The notes under the pieces are model-generated. The model had not been told where the DNA came from. It did no database searches and saw only the letters and a program-made list of their open reading frames with translations. The position numbers and the translations under genes are program-made. A stretch of DNA of 64,000 bases from Neophaeococcomyces mojaviensis (lineage: Eukaryota > Ascomycota > Eurotiomycetes > Chaetothyriales). The stretch covers positions 1 to 64,000 of the forward strand of contig JAPDRQ010000109.1 in the NCBI GenBank assembly GCA_030247915.1, written 5' to 3'. Each line of letters starts with the position of its first letter. Position 1 is the stretch's first letter. Below, in pieces: positions 31,015-40,299 of the stretch.

Positions 31015-32817
31015 CTAGGGTTTTGGGGCCTGTGGTCTCGCAAGCATGTACCGGACAGCTTCTGTGACAGCGGCACTGCCCCACACCCCATCTTCACCAC
31101 CTCTTGCGAATTCTGGACCGCTGCCATCCTCCCCACCACCTCGCCCAGCCTCACCAAGAATGACTTCCAGATCACGGCGCTGACTTGCCATCCATTTCTT
31201 GATGAAGCCAGTGGGGTCCTTAGCCATAGTTTTGTAGAAAGCATGACGTGCTTTTGAGGTCTGCAAAGCTTGTATAATGACTGCCAACTGGTCGTCCAAC
31301 TGAGCAATCTGCCGGTAAGCAGTATGGTACTCTGGGTTTTGGGTCATAGCAATCACTTTGGCTCGCAGTGGGTCGTCAACTTGGACTCTAACATCATAGA
31401 CGGTAGGCTGAGGATTTGAAAGGAAGTCTTGATCAACTCGGACGGTATATGAGAGCTTGACGGGTGGTAGAGGGTGTAGATGCGCCATTATTCTATCTGG
31501 AATCTGTGGGAAGTAGACCTGTTCTTGACCGAATATCTTCAAAAGTCAGTAAAGAAATCTTCTGTTCATGGATTGGCTTACCTGTCGGAGCTGATCATCG
31601 CATCGGATGGCTCGTTTGTCTTCATCCTCCTGCAGGTTGAAGCATTTGATATACTCCCAGATGGCCATGACGACTTCGGCGCGGTCGCCTTCCTCCATAT
31701 CCAATGTTGACTGCAAGACATGGCTCAAGCGATATCGCTCAGGCTGTTCGTCTCGGGTCAGATTGATGGTGATATTGATGTTCTCATCGAGCTTCCGTTG
31801 GAATTCAATCACATCAACATCCTTTGCGTTTGCTTGCTTCTTCCACTCAACCTGCCAATTCGGGTCCGGAACATTGTTCTTGTTCTTGTCAAAGTCGACT
31901 GTCATGTTCTTGAAGAAGTGTGACATCTTCTTCAACGGTGCAGTCGAGGCTTCTTTGTTGGATTGGACATCTTCGTCGTCGCTCAGCAGTATGTCATCAT
32001 CGTCGTCCTCGATCAACCGCCCTTCGACCTTGACACGCACTGTACTATTGCCAGCAGTTTGGAAGTCGAAGGCATCCTGTTCAAGGGCTCCTCGTTGCCA
32101 AGGTTGATTGTCTGCTGTATTCGAGACCCATATTCTCAAGGTCCTCGGTCGCTTGTTGTTGCGGCTGAAGGTCTCCTGCAGGTCCAGTCTCTTGCGCTGC
32201 GTGGTGTAATCAAGTCGGCGCTCCATTTCTCGAAGTTCTTTGTATTGCTGTACCCCATCTCCTATGATCATATCCTCCATGCCATCTGGCAAGTTTCGGT
32301 CGGTGGGTTTCTTTGCTCGTCGCTGGGCCAGTTGGTGCTCGAGCACCGCATTTCGTTGCTGGGCCTGTTGATTCTGTAACTGAGCCTGCTGCGCTGCATA
32401 TTGCTGAGCATTCGGTGCCATTTGACCTGCATGATATGGTAAGTACTGGTTCTGATAATAGGGTTGAGGCAAAGGGTAATATAGAGGTAAATGAAGAGCA
32501 CGAAGAGCATAACAGGGCAGCGCATGATACACATAAGAGTGTGAAGGAGGGCTTGTGGCAGGACTTGGTAGTTGCTGCTGCTGCCAACTGGCCAAGTACG
32601 CCTGTGAAGATGCCCGGGCCATCTGCGCACGCATAGGAGAAGACTGATTGACATGATGGTCCGCTGCAGCAGTGCTAGGCTGGCCCTGAGTCTTTATTCT
32701 GGGATGAACATGAAGAGACGCGTTTGTGCTCGGAGCGCACTCACCTGGCCTGCGGCTGGCCGGCGACCTCGTTTGAGCCTGCGGGTAGCGGCCATATGCT
32801 TGAAGTTGAGGATTCAT
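31015..32817 (-). CDS. SNF12: SWI/SNF complex subunit Snf12 (SWIB domain)
   Basis: This is the BAF60/SMARCD-type subunit of the SWI/SNF chromatin remodeller in the nucleus. Exons 31582-32817 and 31015-31536 give 585 residues. The N-terminal third is Gln/Ala/Pro/Tyr-rich. A conserved region begins near PRTLRIWVSNTADNQPW. The SWIB/MDM2-like fold covers RYRLSHVLQSTLDMEEGDR through the IWEYIKCFNLQEDEDKRAI core and, across the 45-nt intron, IFGQEQVYFPQIPDRIM. The C-terminal helical part includes TKT/QTSKARHAFYK-like segments. A strong donor (CAG then GTGAGT) at 32744 with an acceptor at 32664 could remove 81 nt in frame and give 558 residues; the branch point there is poor, so I left it unspliced. 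Confidence 0.9.
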
Positions 32818-33333
32818 TACGACAGTGGTCGAATCGCTCGGACGCGAAACGTACGTTGCTTAAAGTATGAAAGATTGTGCGCAACACATATGAGTGGTCA
32901 GTTCAGTTAGATGTGGTGAATTACTGCTAACTCGGAAAGTACTCTCGCAAAAACGTCGGATTCCATAACGCGTCAAGCGCGCAAGGCTGCACCTTCCCGG
33001 CGGCGCCACTTTGAAACTCAAATATGAGGTAACTAGAACTGGCCGGCATGTGCTGGTGGTATCGGAACGTGATGACCAGATCCTACCATTCCGCTGACAT
33101 ATTCTAAAATCAAATTATTTCCTCGAGAAAGACAATGTATCAGACCTAGGCGTAAGAGCTATATAGAACAAATCGATCTAGAGAGCACTTTGGCTCCAAA
33201 GAAGAAAGGTAGTCACTGGATATCAAGGGCGCATCCGATTTACAAAAACCAACCAGATTCGCAGGAAATAACCTTGTTAGTGTACCACTAGAGTATTACC
33301 AGCACAAAGAGCACGGGCTGTTCAGACTTAGAT
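32818..33333. promoter_or_regulatory. Divergent promoter between SNF12 and the DET1-like gene
   Basis: These 516 bp separate two outward-facing starts. I see no gene, repeat or clear named site. Confidence 0.45.
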
Positions 33334-34740
33334 ATGGGAAAGCCACGGCTTATCATTATCATTAGACATGCGCAGTCAGAAGGTAACCGAGATAAAGCTA
33401 TACATCAGAATACCCCAGATCACAAAGTAGATCTTACGGATGACGGCAAACAACAAGCTCGAGAGGCAGGCAAAAAGCTAAGATCACTGCTTCGTGAAGA
33501 TGACTCTCTGCACTTCTTCATCTCTCCCTACAAGAGGACAAGGCAGACTACAGAGGGTATCTTGGAGACGCTCTGCTCGAACGAACCAGCTCCTTCTCCC
33601 TTTCAACGGCACCACATCAAGGTATATGAAGAGCCACGACTGAGAGAACAGGACTTTGGCAACTTCCAGCCTGGAACTGATGAGGTGGAACGCCTGTGGC
33701 GTGAAAGGGCTGCCTACGGCCATTTCTTTTATCGTATCCCAAACGGAGAGAGTGGTGCCGACGTTTATGATCGTGTCTCCTCCTTCAATGGCTCGCTATG
33801 GAGAAGGTTCAAGGAGGACCAGATGGCAAGCGTTGCGGTGCTTGTCACGCACGGCCTGTGTAGCAGAGTCTTCCTGATGGCATGGTATCATTACAGCGTT
33901 GAGTTTTTCGAAGACTTACGAAATATCAACCATTGCGAATTCTTGGTAATGAAACTTGCCAGGAATGGAAAATACGTGCTGCAGAATCAGCTCCGCCGCT
34001 GGTCGGATCTCAAGCGAGAGCGCGCTGCCCGACAAAGTATATCAGCATCCTCGCCTCCTCAACATATTCCTATTCGCAGATGGGCGAATCACTCACAGCC
34101 AACAACGCCTCGTGTACCCTACAGGCAGAATACTGCTGACCTTTTCAGAGACGATGATGACTTCATCACAAATGATCAGTCGCGGAATACGTCGTCCAGC
34201 AAGCTCAACCACGAGATGCAACGTGAAGGGCTTGATGCCACAGACGGAAATGCAGAAGCTGTCCAGCAGGAGACACTGACACCAAAGAATGAGAGCCTTC
34301 TTACTGCCAACCTTCAACAACTAGCGCTTTCTAACGAGTCTTCGAAGCCTCGGTCGGGCACAAAAGCATATCTCGGCCGGGATGGTGGAGGGTCACGGTC
34401 CGGAGCAGCATCGCCGTTCGAGATGTCGGATCCAGAGGATGATGACGACGGCGACGAGGAATACGACGCAGACACTCCGAAAACTACAACCGAGTCGCTG
34501 CAGACAACAACGCAGGGCATGAAAGTACCCAATGGTAGACCAAACTCGCTAGCCAGAGCATTGAGGGGTGATTTTGATGATCCCACTCGAGTCTTAGCTG
34601 ACGCTTTGGGTGACCACAGTGAACCGGAGATCGATCAAGCTGATGAGGAGATGGGAACGAGGGAGCGAGAACGTCGTGAGATGGCACGGATTGTGGCGGA
34701 GGAAGTTCGTGAAAGGACTCATGGAGGTGACATCTACTAA
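33334..34740 (+). CDS. DET1: Histidine phosphatase (phosphoglycerate mutase-like), Det1-type
   Basis: This 468-residue single-exon protein is a histidine phosphatase superfamily member. The catalytic motif IIRHAQSEGN lies at the N-terminus (phospho-His12). It is followed by FISPYKRTRQTTEGIL, PRLREQDFGNFQ, YGHFFYRIPNGESGADVYDR and the second-His motif VLVTHGLCSRVFLM. These strings match yeast Det1 (YDR051C), linked to intracellular sterol transport. The last 210 residues are a low-complexity tail, rich in Asp, Glu, Ser and Thr, that yeast Det1 lacks, so this form is fused to a probable regulatory region. Family assignment is firm; the exact role is inferred. Confidence 0.85.
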   Translation: MGKPRLIIIIRHAQSEGNRDKAIHQNTPDHKVDLTDDGKQQAREAGKKLRSLLREDDSLHFFISPYKRTRQTTEGILETLCSNEPAPSPFQRHHIKVYEEPRLREQDFGNFQPGTDEVERLWRERAAYGHFFYRIPNGESGADVYDRVSSFNGSLWRRFKEDQMASVAVLVTHGLCSRVFLMAWYHYSVEFFEDLRNINHCEFLVMKLARNGKYVLQNQLRRWSDLKRERAARQSISASSPPQHIPIRRWANHSQPTTPRVPYRQNTADLFRDDDDFITNDQSRNTSSSKLNHEMQREGLDATDGNAEAVQQETLTPKNESLLTANLQQLALSNESSKPRSGTKAYLGRDGGGSRSGAASPFEMSDPEDDDDGDEEYDADTPKTTTESLQTTTQGMKVPNGRPNSLARALRGDFDDPTRVLADALGDHSEPEIDQADEEMGTRERERREMARIVAEEVRERTHGGDIY

Positions 34741-34893
34741 ACTGGCGGGATGGTTGGCATTTTGCACGCACTGTACACGTAGACGAACTTTTCATTGAAT
34801 CTGACGCCGTCCTCATGCCAGTATTACCCATATTCTCATACCAGTGTTCCAGGTGGGAAGACCGTCAACCAGGTGCCATTTTGAGTGTCAACT

Positions 34894-34906
34894 TAGGGTT
34901 AGGGTC
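34894..34906. promoter_or_regulatory. Telobox: two TTAGGG units
   Basis: TTAGGGTTAGGGT lies 176 bp before the ILS1 ATG. Two units are too few for an old telomere junction. In fungi, Tbf1-type factors bind such sites in promoters of translation-related genes, which would suit ILS1. Confidence 0.5.
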
Positions 34907-34929
34907 TTGCGGATGCTAAGATTTGCCCC

Positions 34930-34936
34930 TGAGTCA
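34930..34936. promoter_or_regulatory. Gcn4/CPC1 site, distal, before ILS1
   Basis: TGAGTCA, the perfect reverse complement of the Gcn4 heptamer, lies 146 bp before the ILS1 start codon. Confidence 0.6.
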
Positions 34937-35015
34937 CTAGCCTGCGGTTTGTCATAGCGGGGAATGTTCGAACCTTTTCGGCGGGCATGAATTGCATGTG
35001 GCCCAGATGCATTTT

Positions 35016-35022
35016 TGAGTCA
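35016..35022. promoter_or_regulatory. Gcn4/CPC1 site, proximal, before ILS1
   Basis: A second perfect TGAGTCA lies 60 bp before the ILS1 start codon. Two exact copies within 93 bp make chance less likely. Several aminoacyl-tRNA synthetase genes are known general-control targets in fungi. Confidence 0.65.
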
Positions 35023-35081
35023 CGCTACAATTTATTTACGTCTGGTTGAGGTGTTTTCAGAGCGCTTTCGACAGCACCACC

Positions 35082-38000
35082 ATGTCTGTCAATTTCCCAG
35101 CTGAAGAGGCGACCACCCTCAAGCACTGGCGAGAGATTGATGCATTTCAAACGCAATTAAAGCTCTCGCAGGGCAAGAAACCGTACACATTTTACGATGG
35201 CCCTCCATTTGCGACCGGCCTACCACACTATGGCCACTTGCTGGCGTCGACAATCAAGGATATTATACCGCGATACTGGTCCATGAAAGGCCATCATGTG
35301 CAGCGAAGATTCGGCTGGGATACTCATGGTCTGCCAATTGAGTACGAAATCGACAAGAAGTTCGGCACATCTGCGCAGGAATATGTCAAAGAAAAGGGTA
35401 TTGCCAGTTACAATGCTGAGTGCAAAGCCATTGTCATGACATATGCTCAAGAATGGAGGGAGACCATTGACCGACTAGGTAGATGGATCGACTTTGACAA
35501 CGACTACAAGACCATGAATGTTAGTTTCATGGAAAGCGTTTGGTGGGTCTTCAAGCAGCTGTTCGACAAAGGTCTCGTGTACCGAAGTTACCGAGTCGTC
35601 CCCTTCTCGACAGCCCTCGGGACACCCCTCAGTCAGCACGAGGCTTCACAGAACTACAAAGAAACACAAGACCCTGCCGTCATCGTGGCGTTCCCTTTGC
35701 TAGACGACAAATCTACTAGCCTGCTGGCATGGACGACGACACCCTGGACCCTGCCGTCGAACACAGCACTCGCTGTGCATCCTGACTATGAATATATCAA
35801 AATCAAAGATGAGGCTTCAGGGAACACATACATCATTCAAGCCGATCTACTAAAGACTCTGTACAAAGACCCGAAGAAGGCTAAGTTCCAGGTACTCGAC
35901 AGGTTTAATGGCAAGCATATGGAAGGTTGGAAGTACGAGCCGCTATTCAATTACTTCTACGAAGAGTTTAAGGACCGCGCATTCAAGGTGCTTCTTGCAA
36001 CATATGTCACCAAAGATGATGGTGTAGGTATTGTCCACCAGGCTCCTTCTTTTGGTGAGGATGATTTCAACGTTGGCAAGAAGAATGGTACATTCACCAC
36101 AGAACACCCTCCACCAAACCCAGTCGACGCTCAGGGTAGATTTACAAAAGAAGTGCCCGACTTTGCAGGACAGCATGTCAAAGAGGCTGACAAGGCCATC
36201 ATAAAACACCTGAAAAGTATTGGCCGATTGGTCAAAGATGGTCAAATCACCCACAACTATCCTTTCTGTTGGCGATCGGACACGCCTCTTATCTACCGCG
36301 GTATTCCAGCTTGGTATATCAACATCACTGGAAATGAGAAGAATGAAAGCATCATCCCCTTGATGCTCGAGGGCATAGAAAAGTCACACTGGGTCCCCGA
36401 TTTTGTCAAGACAAAGCGCTTCGCTGATTGGATTAAGAATGCTCGAGATTGGAATGTTTCAAGAAACCGATACTGGGGTACGCCTATGCCACTGTGGTGC
36501 AACGAGGATTTCAGTGAGATTGTAGCTGTGGGAAGCATTGAGGAGCTTCAAGCGCTCAGCGGCTATAAGGGTGAAATCAATGACTTGCATCGAGACAAGA
36601 TCGACGACATTACTATTCCGGGCAAAGACGGCAAGGGGGCGTTGCGACGTATCGACGAAGTCTTCGACTGCTGGTTCGAATCAGGAAGCATGCCCTACGC
36701 CTCATCGCACTATCCTTTTGAGAATAAGGATTACTTCGAGAGTACATTCCCGGGTGACTTCATCGCCGAAGGTCTTGACCAGACTCGAGGCTGGTTCTAC
36801 ACCTTGGTTGTCCTTGGTGTACATTTACGAAAAATTCTGCCCTTCAAGAACGTCATTGTCAACGGTATTGTGCAGGCAGCCGATGGCAAAAAGATGTCCA
36901 AGCGGCTGAAGAATTATCCAGACCCAGTCGAGGTCATTGACAAATATGGAGCTGATGCTTTGCGCCTATACATGATCAACTCGCCTGTCGTGAAGGGGGA
37001 AGAACTGAGGTTTAAGGAGGCTGGAGTCAAGGAGATCGTTTCAAAAGTCCTGTTGCCTCTCTACAATAGCTACAACTTCTTCAAGGACCAAGTCAACCTG
37101 CTGAAGAAGTTCGAAAATGTCGACTTCACTTTCGACCCCAAAGCCGAGACATCCAACACAAACGTCATGGACAAGTGGATATTGGCGTCAACACAGACGC
37201 TGCTCGAATACGTCAACGACGAAATGGCAGCCTATAGACTATACACGGTGGTCCCAGGACTCCTAGAGCTGCTGGAAGATACAACAAATTGGTACATCAA
37301 ATTCAACAGAAAAAGATTCAAGGGCGAGCTTGGCAGGGACGACACATTGCATGCCCTCAATACCCTGTTTGAAGTCCTTTTCACGCTCGTTCGAGCTCTT
37401 GCACCATTTACACCATTTATCACAGACATGATATACCAAAGGCTTCTACCGTACATTCCACAATCGCTACACAGTGAAGACATGAGAAGCGTTCACTTCT
37501 TGCCATTCCCAGAAGTCAGATCCGAACTCAAAGACCCAGTCGTCGAGAGGCGAATCTCACGAATGAGAAACGTCATTGAATTAGTACGACAATCTAGAGA
37601 ACGAAGAACAGTGAGTTTAAGAACGCCGCTCAAAACTCTAGTGGTCATTCACAACGATCAACAGTATCTTGATGACATCAAATCCTTGGAAGGATACATT
37701 ACGGAGGAGCTCAACATTCGAGACCTGGTACTGTCGTCTGACGAAAGCAAGTACAACGTGCAATACAGTGTTGCTCTGAACTTTCAGAAAGTCGGCAAGA
37801 AGCTCAGAGGAGACGCAAAGAAAGTGCAGAAGGCTCTCCTCGAACTCAACTCTCAAGATTGCAAAGGTTACCTTGGCACCGGCAAGATCACAGTCGCTGG
37901 CGTATCTCTAGAGGAAGGTGATCTCATTGTAAAGCGCGGCTTACCCCAAGATGATGCTTCGCAGACTCAAGAGACGAATAGTGATAACGAAGTTTTGACC

Positions 38001-38336
38001 ATCCTCGACGTTGCGGTGTACCCAGAGCTCGCGCAGGAAGGCGTTGCTCGTGAGATCATTGCTCGTGTGCAACAGCTGCGAAAGAAGGCAGGCTTGAAGA
38101 CCACAGACGATGTCAAGATGGAGTATAGAGTCAAGGCGGATCCTAGCAATATCGGTCTAGAGACCTGCTTCGTGGAGCAGACCAAGTTCATCGAGAAGGC
38201 ATTGCGACGACCGGTCGATAAGCATGTTGTGACGGAAGTCGAGCCTCTGCAGAATGGGGTTAAGGAGGATGTCATCGCGGAAGAAGAGCAAGAAGTGCAA
38301 GATGCTTGCTTCTTACTGAGACTGGTGAGGCTATGA
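35082..38336 (+). CDS. ILS1: Isoleucyl-tRNA synthetase, cytoplasmic
   Basis: This class-I synthetase charges tRNA-Ile in the cytosol. The 1,084-residue protein comes from one exon, close to the yeast length of 1,072. The HIGH-type motif is PHYGH (residues 48-52) and the KMSKS-type motif is KMSKR (604-608). Strings usual for the eukaryotic enzyme include GWDTHGLPIEYEIDK, the editing-domain TTTPWTLPSNTALAV and DGVGIVHQAPSFGEDD, and LDQTRGWFYTLVVLGV. The anticodon-binding helical region and a C-terminal domain follow. The start at 35082 is the first in-frame ATG and lacks any targeting-like extension. Its promoter holds two Gcn4-type sites and a telobox. Confidence 0.96.
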   Translation: MSVNFPAEEATTLKHWREIDAFQTQLKLSQGKKPYTFYDGPPFATGLPHYGHLLASTIKDIIPRYWSMKGHHVQRRFGWDTHGLPIEYEIDKKFGTSAQEYVKEKGIASYNAECKAIVMTYAQEWRETIDRLGRWIDFDNDYKTMNVSFMESVWWVFKQLFDKGLVYRSYRVVPFSTALGTPLSQHEASQNYKETQDPAVIVAFPLLDDKSTSLLAWTTTPWTLPSNTALAVHPDYEYIKIKDEASGNTYIIQADLLKTLYKDPKKAKFQVLDRFNGKHMEGWKYEPLFNYFYEEFKDRAFKVLLATYVTKDDGVGIVHQAPSFGEDDFNVGKKNGTFTTEHPPPNPVDAQGRFTKEVPDFAGQHVKEADKAIIKHLKSIGRLVKDGQITHNYPFCWRSDTPLIYRGIPAWYINITGNEKNESIIPLMLEGIEKSHWVPDFVKTKRFADWIKNARDWNVSRNRYWGTPMPLWCNEDFSEIVAVGSIEELQALSGYKGEINDLHRDKIDDITIPGKDGKGALRRIDEVFDCWFESGSMPYASSHYPFENKDYFESTFPGDFIAEGLDQTRGWFYTLVVLGVHLRKILPFKNVIVNGIVQAADGKKMSKRLKNYPDPVEVIDKYGADALRLYMINSPVVKGEELRFKEAGVKEIVSKVLLPLYNSYNFFKDQVNLLKKFENVDFTFDPKAETSNTNVMDKWILASTQTLLEYVNDEMAAYRLYTVVPGLLELLEDTTNWYIKFNRKRFKGELGRDDTLHALNTLFEVLFTLVRALAPFTPFITDMIYQRLLPYIPQSLHSEDMRSVHFLPFPEVRSELKDPVVERRISRMRNVIELVRQSRERRTVSLRTPLKTLVVIHNDQQYLDDIKSLEGYITEELNIRDLVLSSDESKYNVQYSVALNFQKVGKKLRGDAKKVQKALLELNSQDCKGYLGTGKITVAGVSLEEGDLIVKRGLPQDDASQTQETNSDNEVLTILDVAVYPELAQEGVAREIIARVQQLRKKAGLKTTDDVKMEYRVKADPSNIGLETCFVEQTKFIEKALRRPVDKHVVTEVEPLQNGVKEDVIAEEEQEVQDACFLLRLVRL

Positions 38337-38498
38337 GAGGACATAGATGATGGAAATGATGCATGAAATGAATGAAAGATACCCTAGAAGCTTGAAGTTT
38401 GATGGATGAGAAGTGCCTTCCAAAGTTGCAAGCATTACTGCTTGGCTCAACAGCGAGGCGCTGTTGAGCTGCAAAAACGAAGGAGTGGAACGATCAGG

Positions 38499-38802
38499 TC
38501 ATCGCTTTTTCGCAGCTTTCTGAAGAAGATGTTCCGTTAGTGTGGTACTAGACAAAGAGAGAAGACACAGAGGCACGTACTAGATAGCAATCCTTCAAAG
38601 CCATGAAGTCCTTCTTGCACATGTCCTGGTGCACTGACTGGTAGTTTGCCACGATACATTGGCCATATTTTGCTGCCTTTATGATCGTCAGTCCTACCTA
38701 CAGATCACTCAGCAAATGGAGATAGCTCACCTCAGTCGCACATTTCGCCGTAGCTTCAGCAAACTTTTCAATAGGCTTCGTTCGACCTGCAAGTGTTGGC
38801 AT
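38499..38802 (-). CDS. Twin CX9C mitochondrial protein, NDUFAF8-like
   Basis: Three small exons, 38731-38802, 38581-38676 and 38499-38519, give a 62-residue protein. It has two Cys-x9-Cys pairs (Cys21/Cys31 and Cys44/Cys54), the coiled-coil-helix-coiled-coil-helix pattern of proteins imported by the Mia40 disulfide relay. The order CATEAAKYGQC, then MCKKDFMALKDCYLKAAKK matches human complex I assembly factor NDUFAF8, in which an AAAYGRC string and an ALRSCF...AAKK tail occupy the same places. Both introns (54 and 61 nt) have good donors and CTGAC or CTAAC branch points, and all exons keep frame. It is convergent with ILS1 and diverges from the CsbD-like gene. A role in complex I assembly is inferred from similarity. 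Confidence 0.8.
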
Positions 38803-38971
38803 TTTCACCACCGCTTAAACTGCGTCCGCTCTGAGAGTTTCGAAGTCACCTTGCCCTGTTCTCACCGTTTATCTTCAGGGCTTGATGAAGCTTGATTGAA
38901 GTTGATGATTCAATTGAAAAGGGGCAAACACAGCAAACCTTCCAAACACCTCGAATACTTCTATCCGTCTT

Positions 38972-38979
38972 TGACGTCA
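38972..38979. promoter_or_regulatory. ATF/CREB site, first
   Basis: Perfect palindrome TGACGTCA, about 170 bp from the NDUFAF8-like start and 195 bp from the CsbD-like start. In fungi Atf1/AtfA/Sko1-type bZIP factors bind it under stress. Confidence 0.65.
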
Positions 38980-38987
38980 GTGAAAAT

Positions 38988-38995
38988 TGACGTCA
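38988..38995. promoter_or_regulatory. ATF/CREB site, second
   Basis: A second exact TGACGTCA starts 16 bp after the first, about one and a half helical turns away. Confidence 0.65.
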
Positions 38996-39173
38996 CCTGT
39001 CAATTCGTACTTTTGTTGAAGGGCCTCCTTGATCAGACGTCTATCCTTGCAAACTGTCCCTCATAAACTCATACCAAGCATTCAAGTAACGAATAATACT
39101 CAAGGATTTCTATTGAAAACAAGTTACACAAAAGCTTGAGTTTCCTATTAAAACCTGTCAAGCAGATCTCAAT

Positions 39174-39587
39174 ATGTCTACCAACACCAACACTAATACA
39201 CCCGCCCACAACACCACGACCACCTCCCACCACGACACAAACCCGAGCTCCACCACCGGTACTTCAAATATTAAACAATCACACTCAGTTCAAGAATCCT
39301 CAACCGGCGCCTCTCGCATCAACACAGACGGCAATATTGTCACCTCCTCTGACCCTAGCGTGCACCCTGACGCTTCTATTGCCCAAAAGCTGAAAGGTGA
39401 TGTGCAAGGTGCAGTCAAAGGAACTGTAGGAAGTCTGCAGGGCGCAACTGGAGCAATGCTGAGAAATAAGGGAATGGAGGAAAAGGGGCTTGAAAAGATG
39501 CATCAGGAAGATGAGAGGTTGGGTGCCAAGGCAGGGGTCATGCCAGTGGGAAGTGGAACTAGGGAGACGACTGAGAAGGCGATTTGA
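39174..39587 (+). CDS. CsbD-like small stress protein
   Basis: This 137-residue single-exon protein has an N-terminal half rich in Thr, Ser, Asn and His and looks disordered. The C-terminal half (from about residue 68) reads QKLKGDVQGAVKGTVGSLQG with a following GAMLRNKGMEEKG, the Gly/Lys/Gln helical repeat style of CsbD-like proteins. Fungal members are usually induced by stress and are of unknown mechanism. The twin ATF/CREB sites upstream fit a stress-induced gene. It could instead be another small hydrophilin. Confidence 0.6.
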   Translation: MSTNTNTNTPAHNTTTTSHHDTNPSSTTGTSNIKQSHSVQESSTGASRINTDGNIVTSSDPSVHPDASIAQKLKGDVQGAVKGTVGSLQGATGAMLRNKGMEEKGLEKMHQEDERLGAKAGVMPVGSGTRETTEKAI

Positions 39588-40299
39588 GGTTGCACAGGCC
39601 ACGGAAAGGGATGACAGGGAACGTGGTATATGGATTGACGCCAGAACGACAGGCATGCTATGAACGACCCTTCTAGTTCAGGAGTCGAATTGATGACGGA
39701 AATGATCATTGCTATCTATTACGAGGTGAACGTCGTTTTGCACTACACACCAAAGATTAGTGGTTTCACCAACTCACATCCCTTGCAGTCCTAGAGCTTT
39801 TGCCTTTCTCCCTTGATCTACTCTATCATCTGTGCTCACTAAATCCGTGACAGCTCTTTCCTGCTAACCAGCCATGTAGCCGACAGTCAACACATTCGTC
39901 AACATCATCACGAGCAACCCACGAAGTATTCGCGCCACAACATACAGAACAGTACCTAGAGTTTCAGTCACTGTGTTGTGTCGCTAGGAGGCAGTCACAT
40001 TTTTTTGTGTCAGAAAACATCTGTTGCTTTCACGAGGGCTTTTAAAATGGCAGAAGGGCCAGCTGTAGCAGCTAACACCAGTCAACGTCAGCAGAATCCG
40101 GTAAAACAACAGGGGTTCAACAAGGGTGAGCAAGATCGTATACAGTACGCTTCATACCTCTATAAATTGTGTATATTTAGCCTTATAAGAGCATAAAGTT
40201 AGCCAATTGCCTACAGCGAAGAAGACTTCGAGAGAGTGTTTGCTACTAGGTGTAGCAAAAGAGGTAGTCTTGTCTACAAAAGTGTCGATTTGTTGACCA
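39588..40299. other. Intergenic, no supported gene
   Basis: About 710 bp follow the CsbD-like gene. A plus-strand ATG at 40047 opens a short frame with possible splice sites running into the 3' end of the next gene on the other strand. I could not support it. Confidence 0.4.

Larger units (their letters stand above)
34741..35081. promoter_or_regulatory. ILS1 promoter region
   Basis: The 341 bp before ILS1 hold two perfect Gcn4-type heptamers (34930-34936 and 35016-35022) and a two-unit TTAGGG telobox (34894-34906), plus the 3' end of the upstream gene. No coding region is seen. Confidence 0.6.
38803..39173. promoter_or_regulatory. Divergent promoter with paired ATF/CREB sites
   Basis: The 371 bp between the NDUFAF8-like and CsbD-like start codons hold two exact TGACGTCA palindromes (38972-38979, 38988-38995), nearly central. 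No gene is seen inside. Confidence 0.6.
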
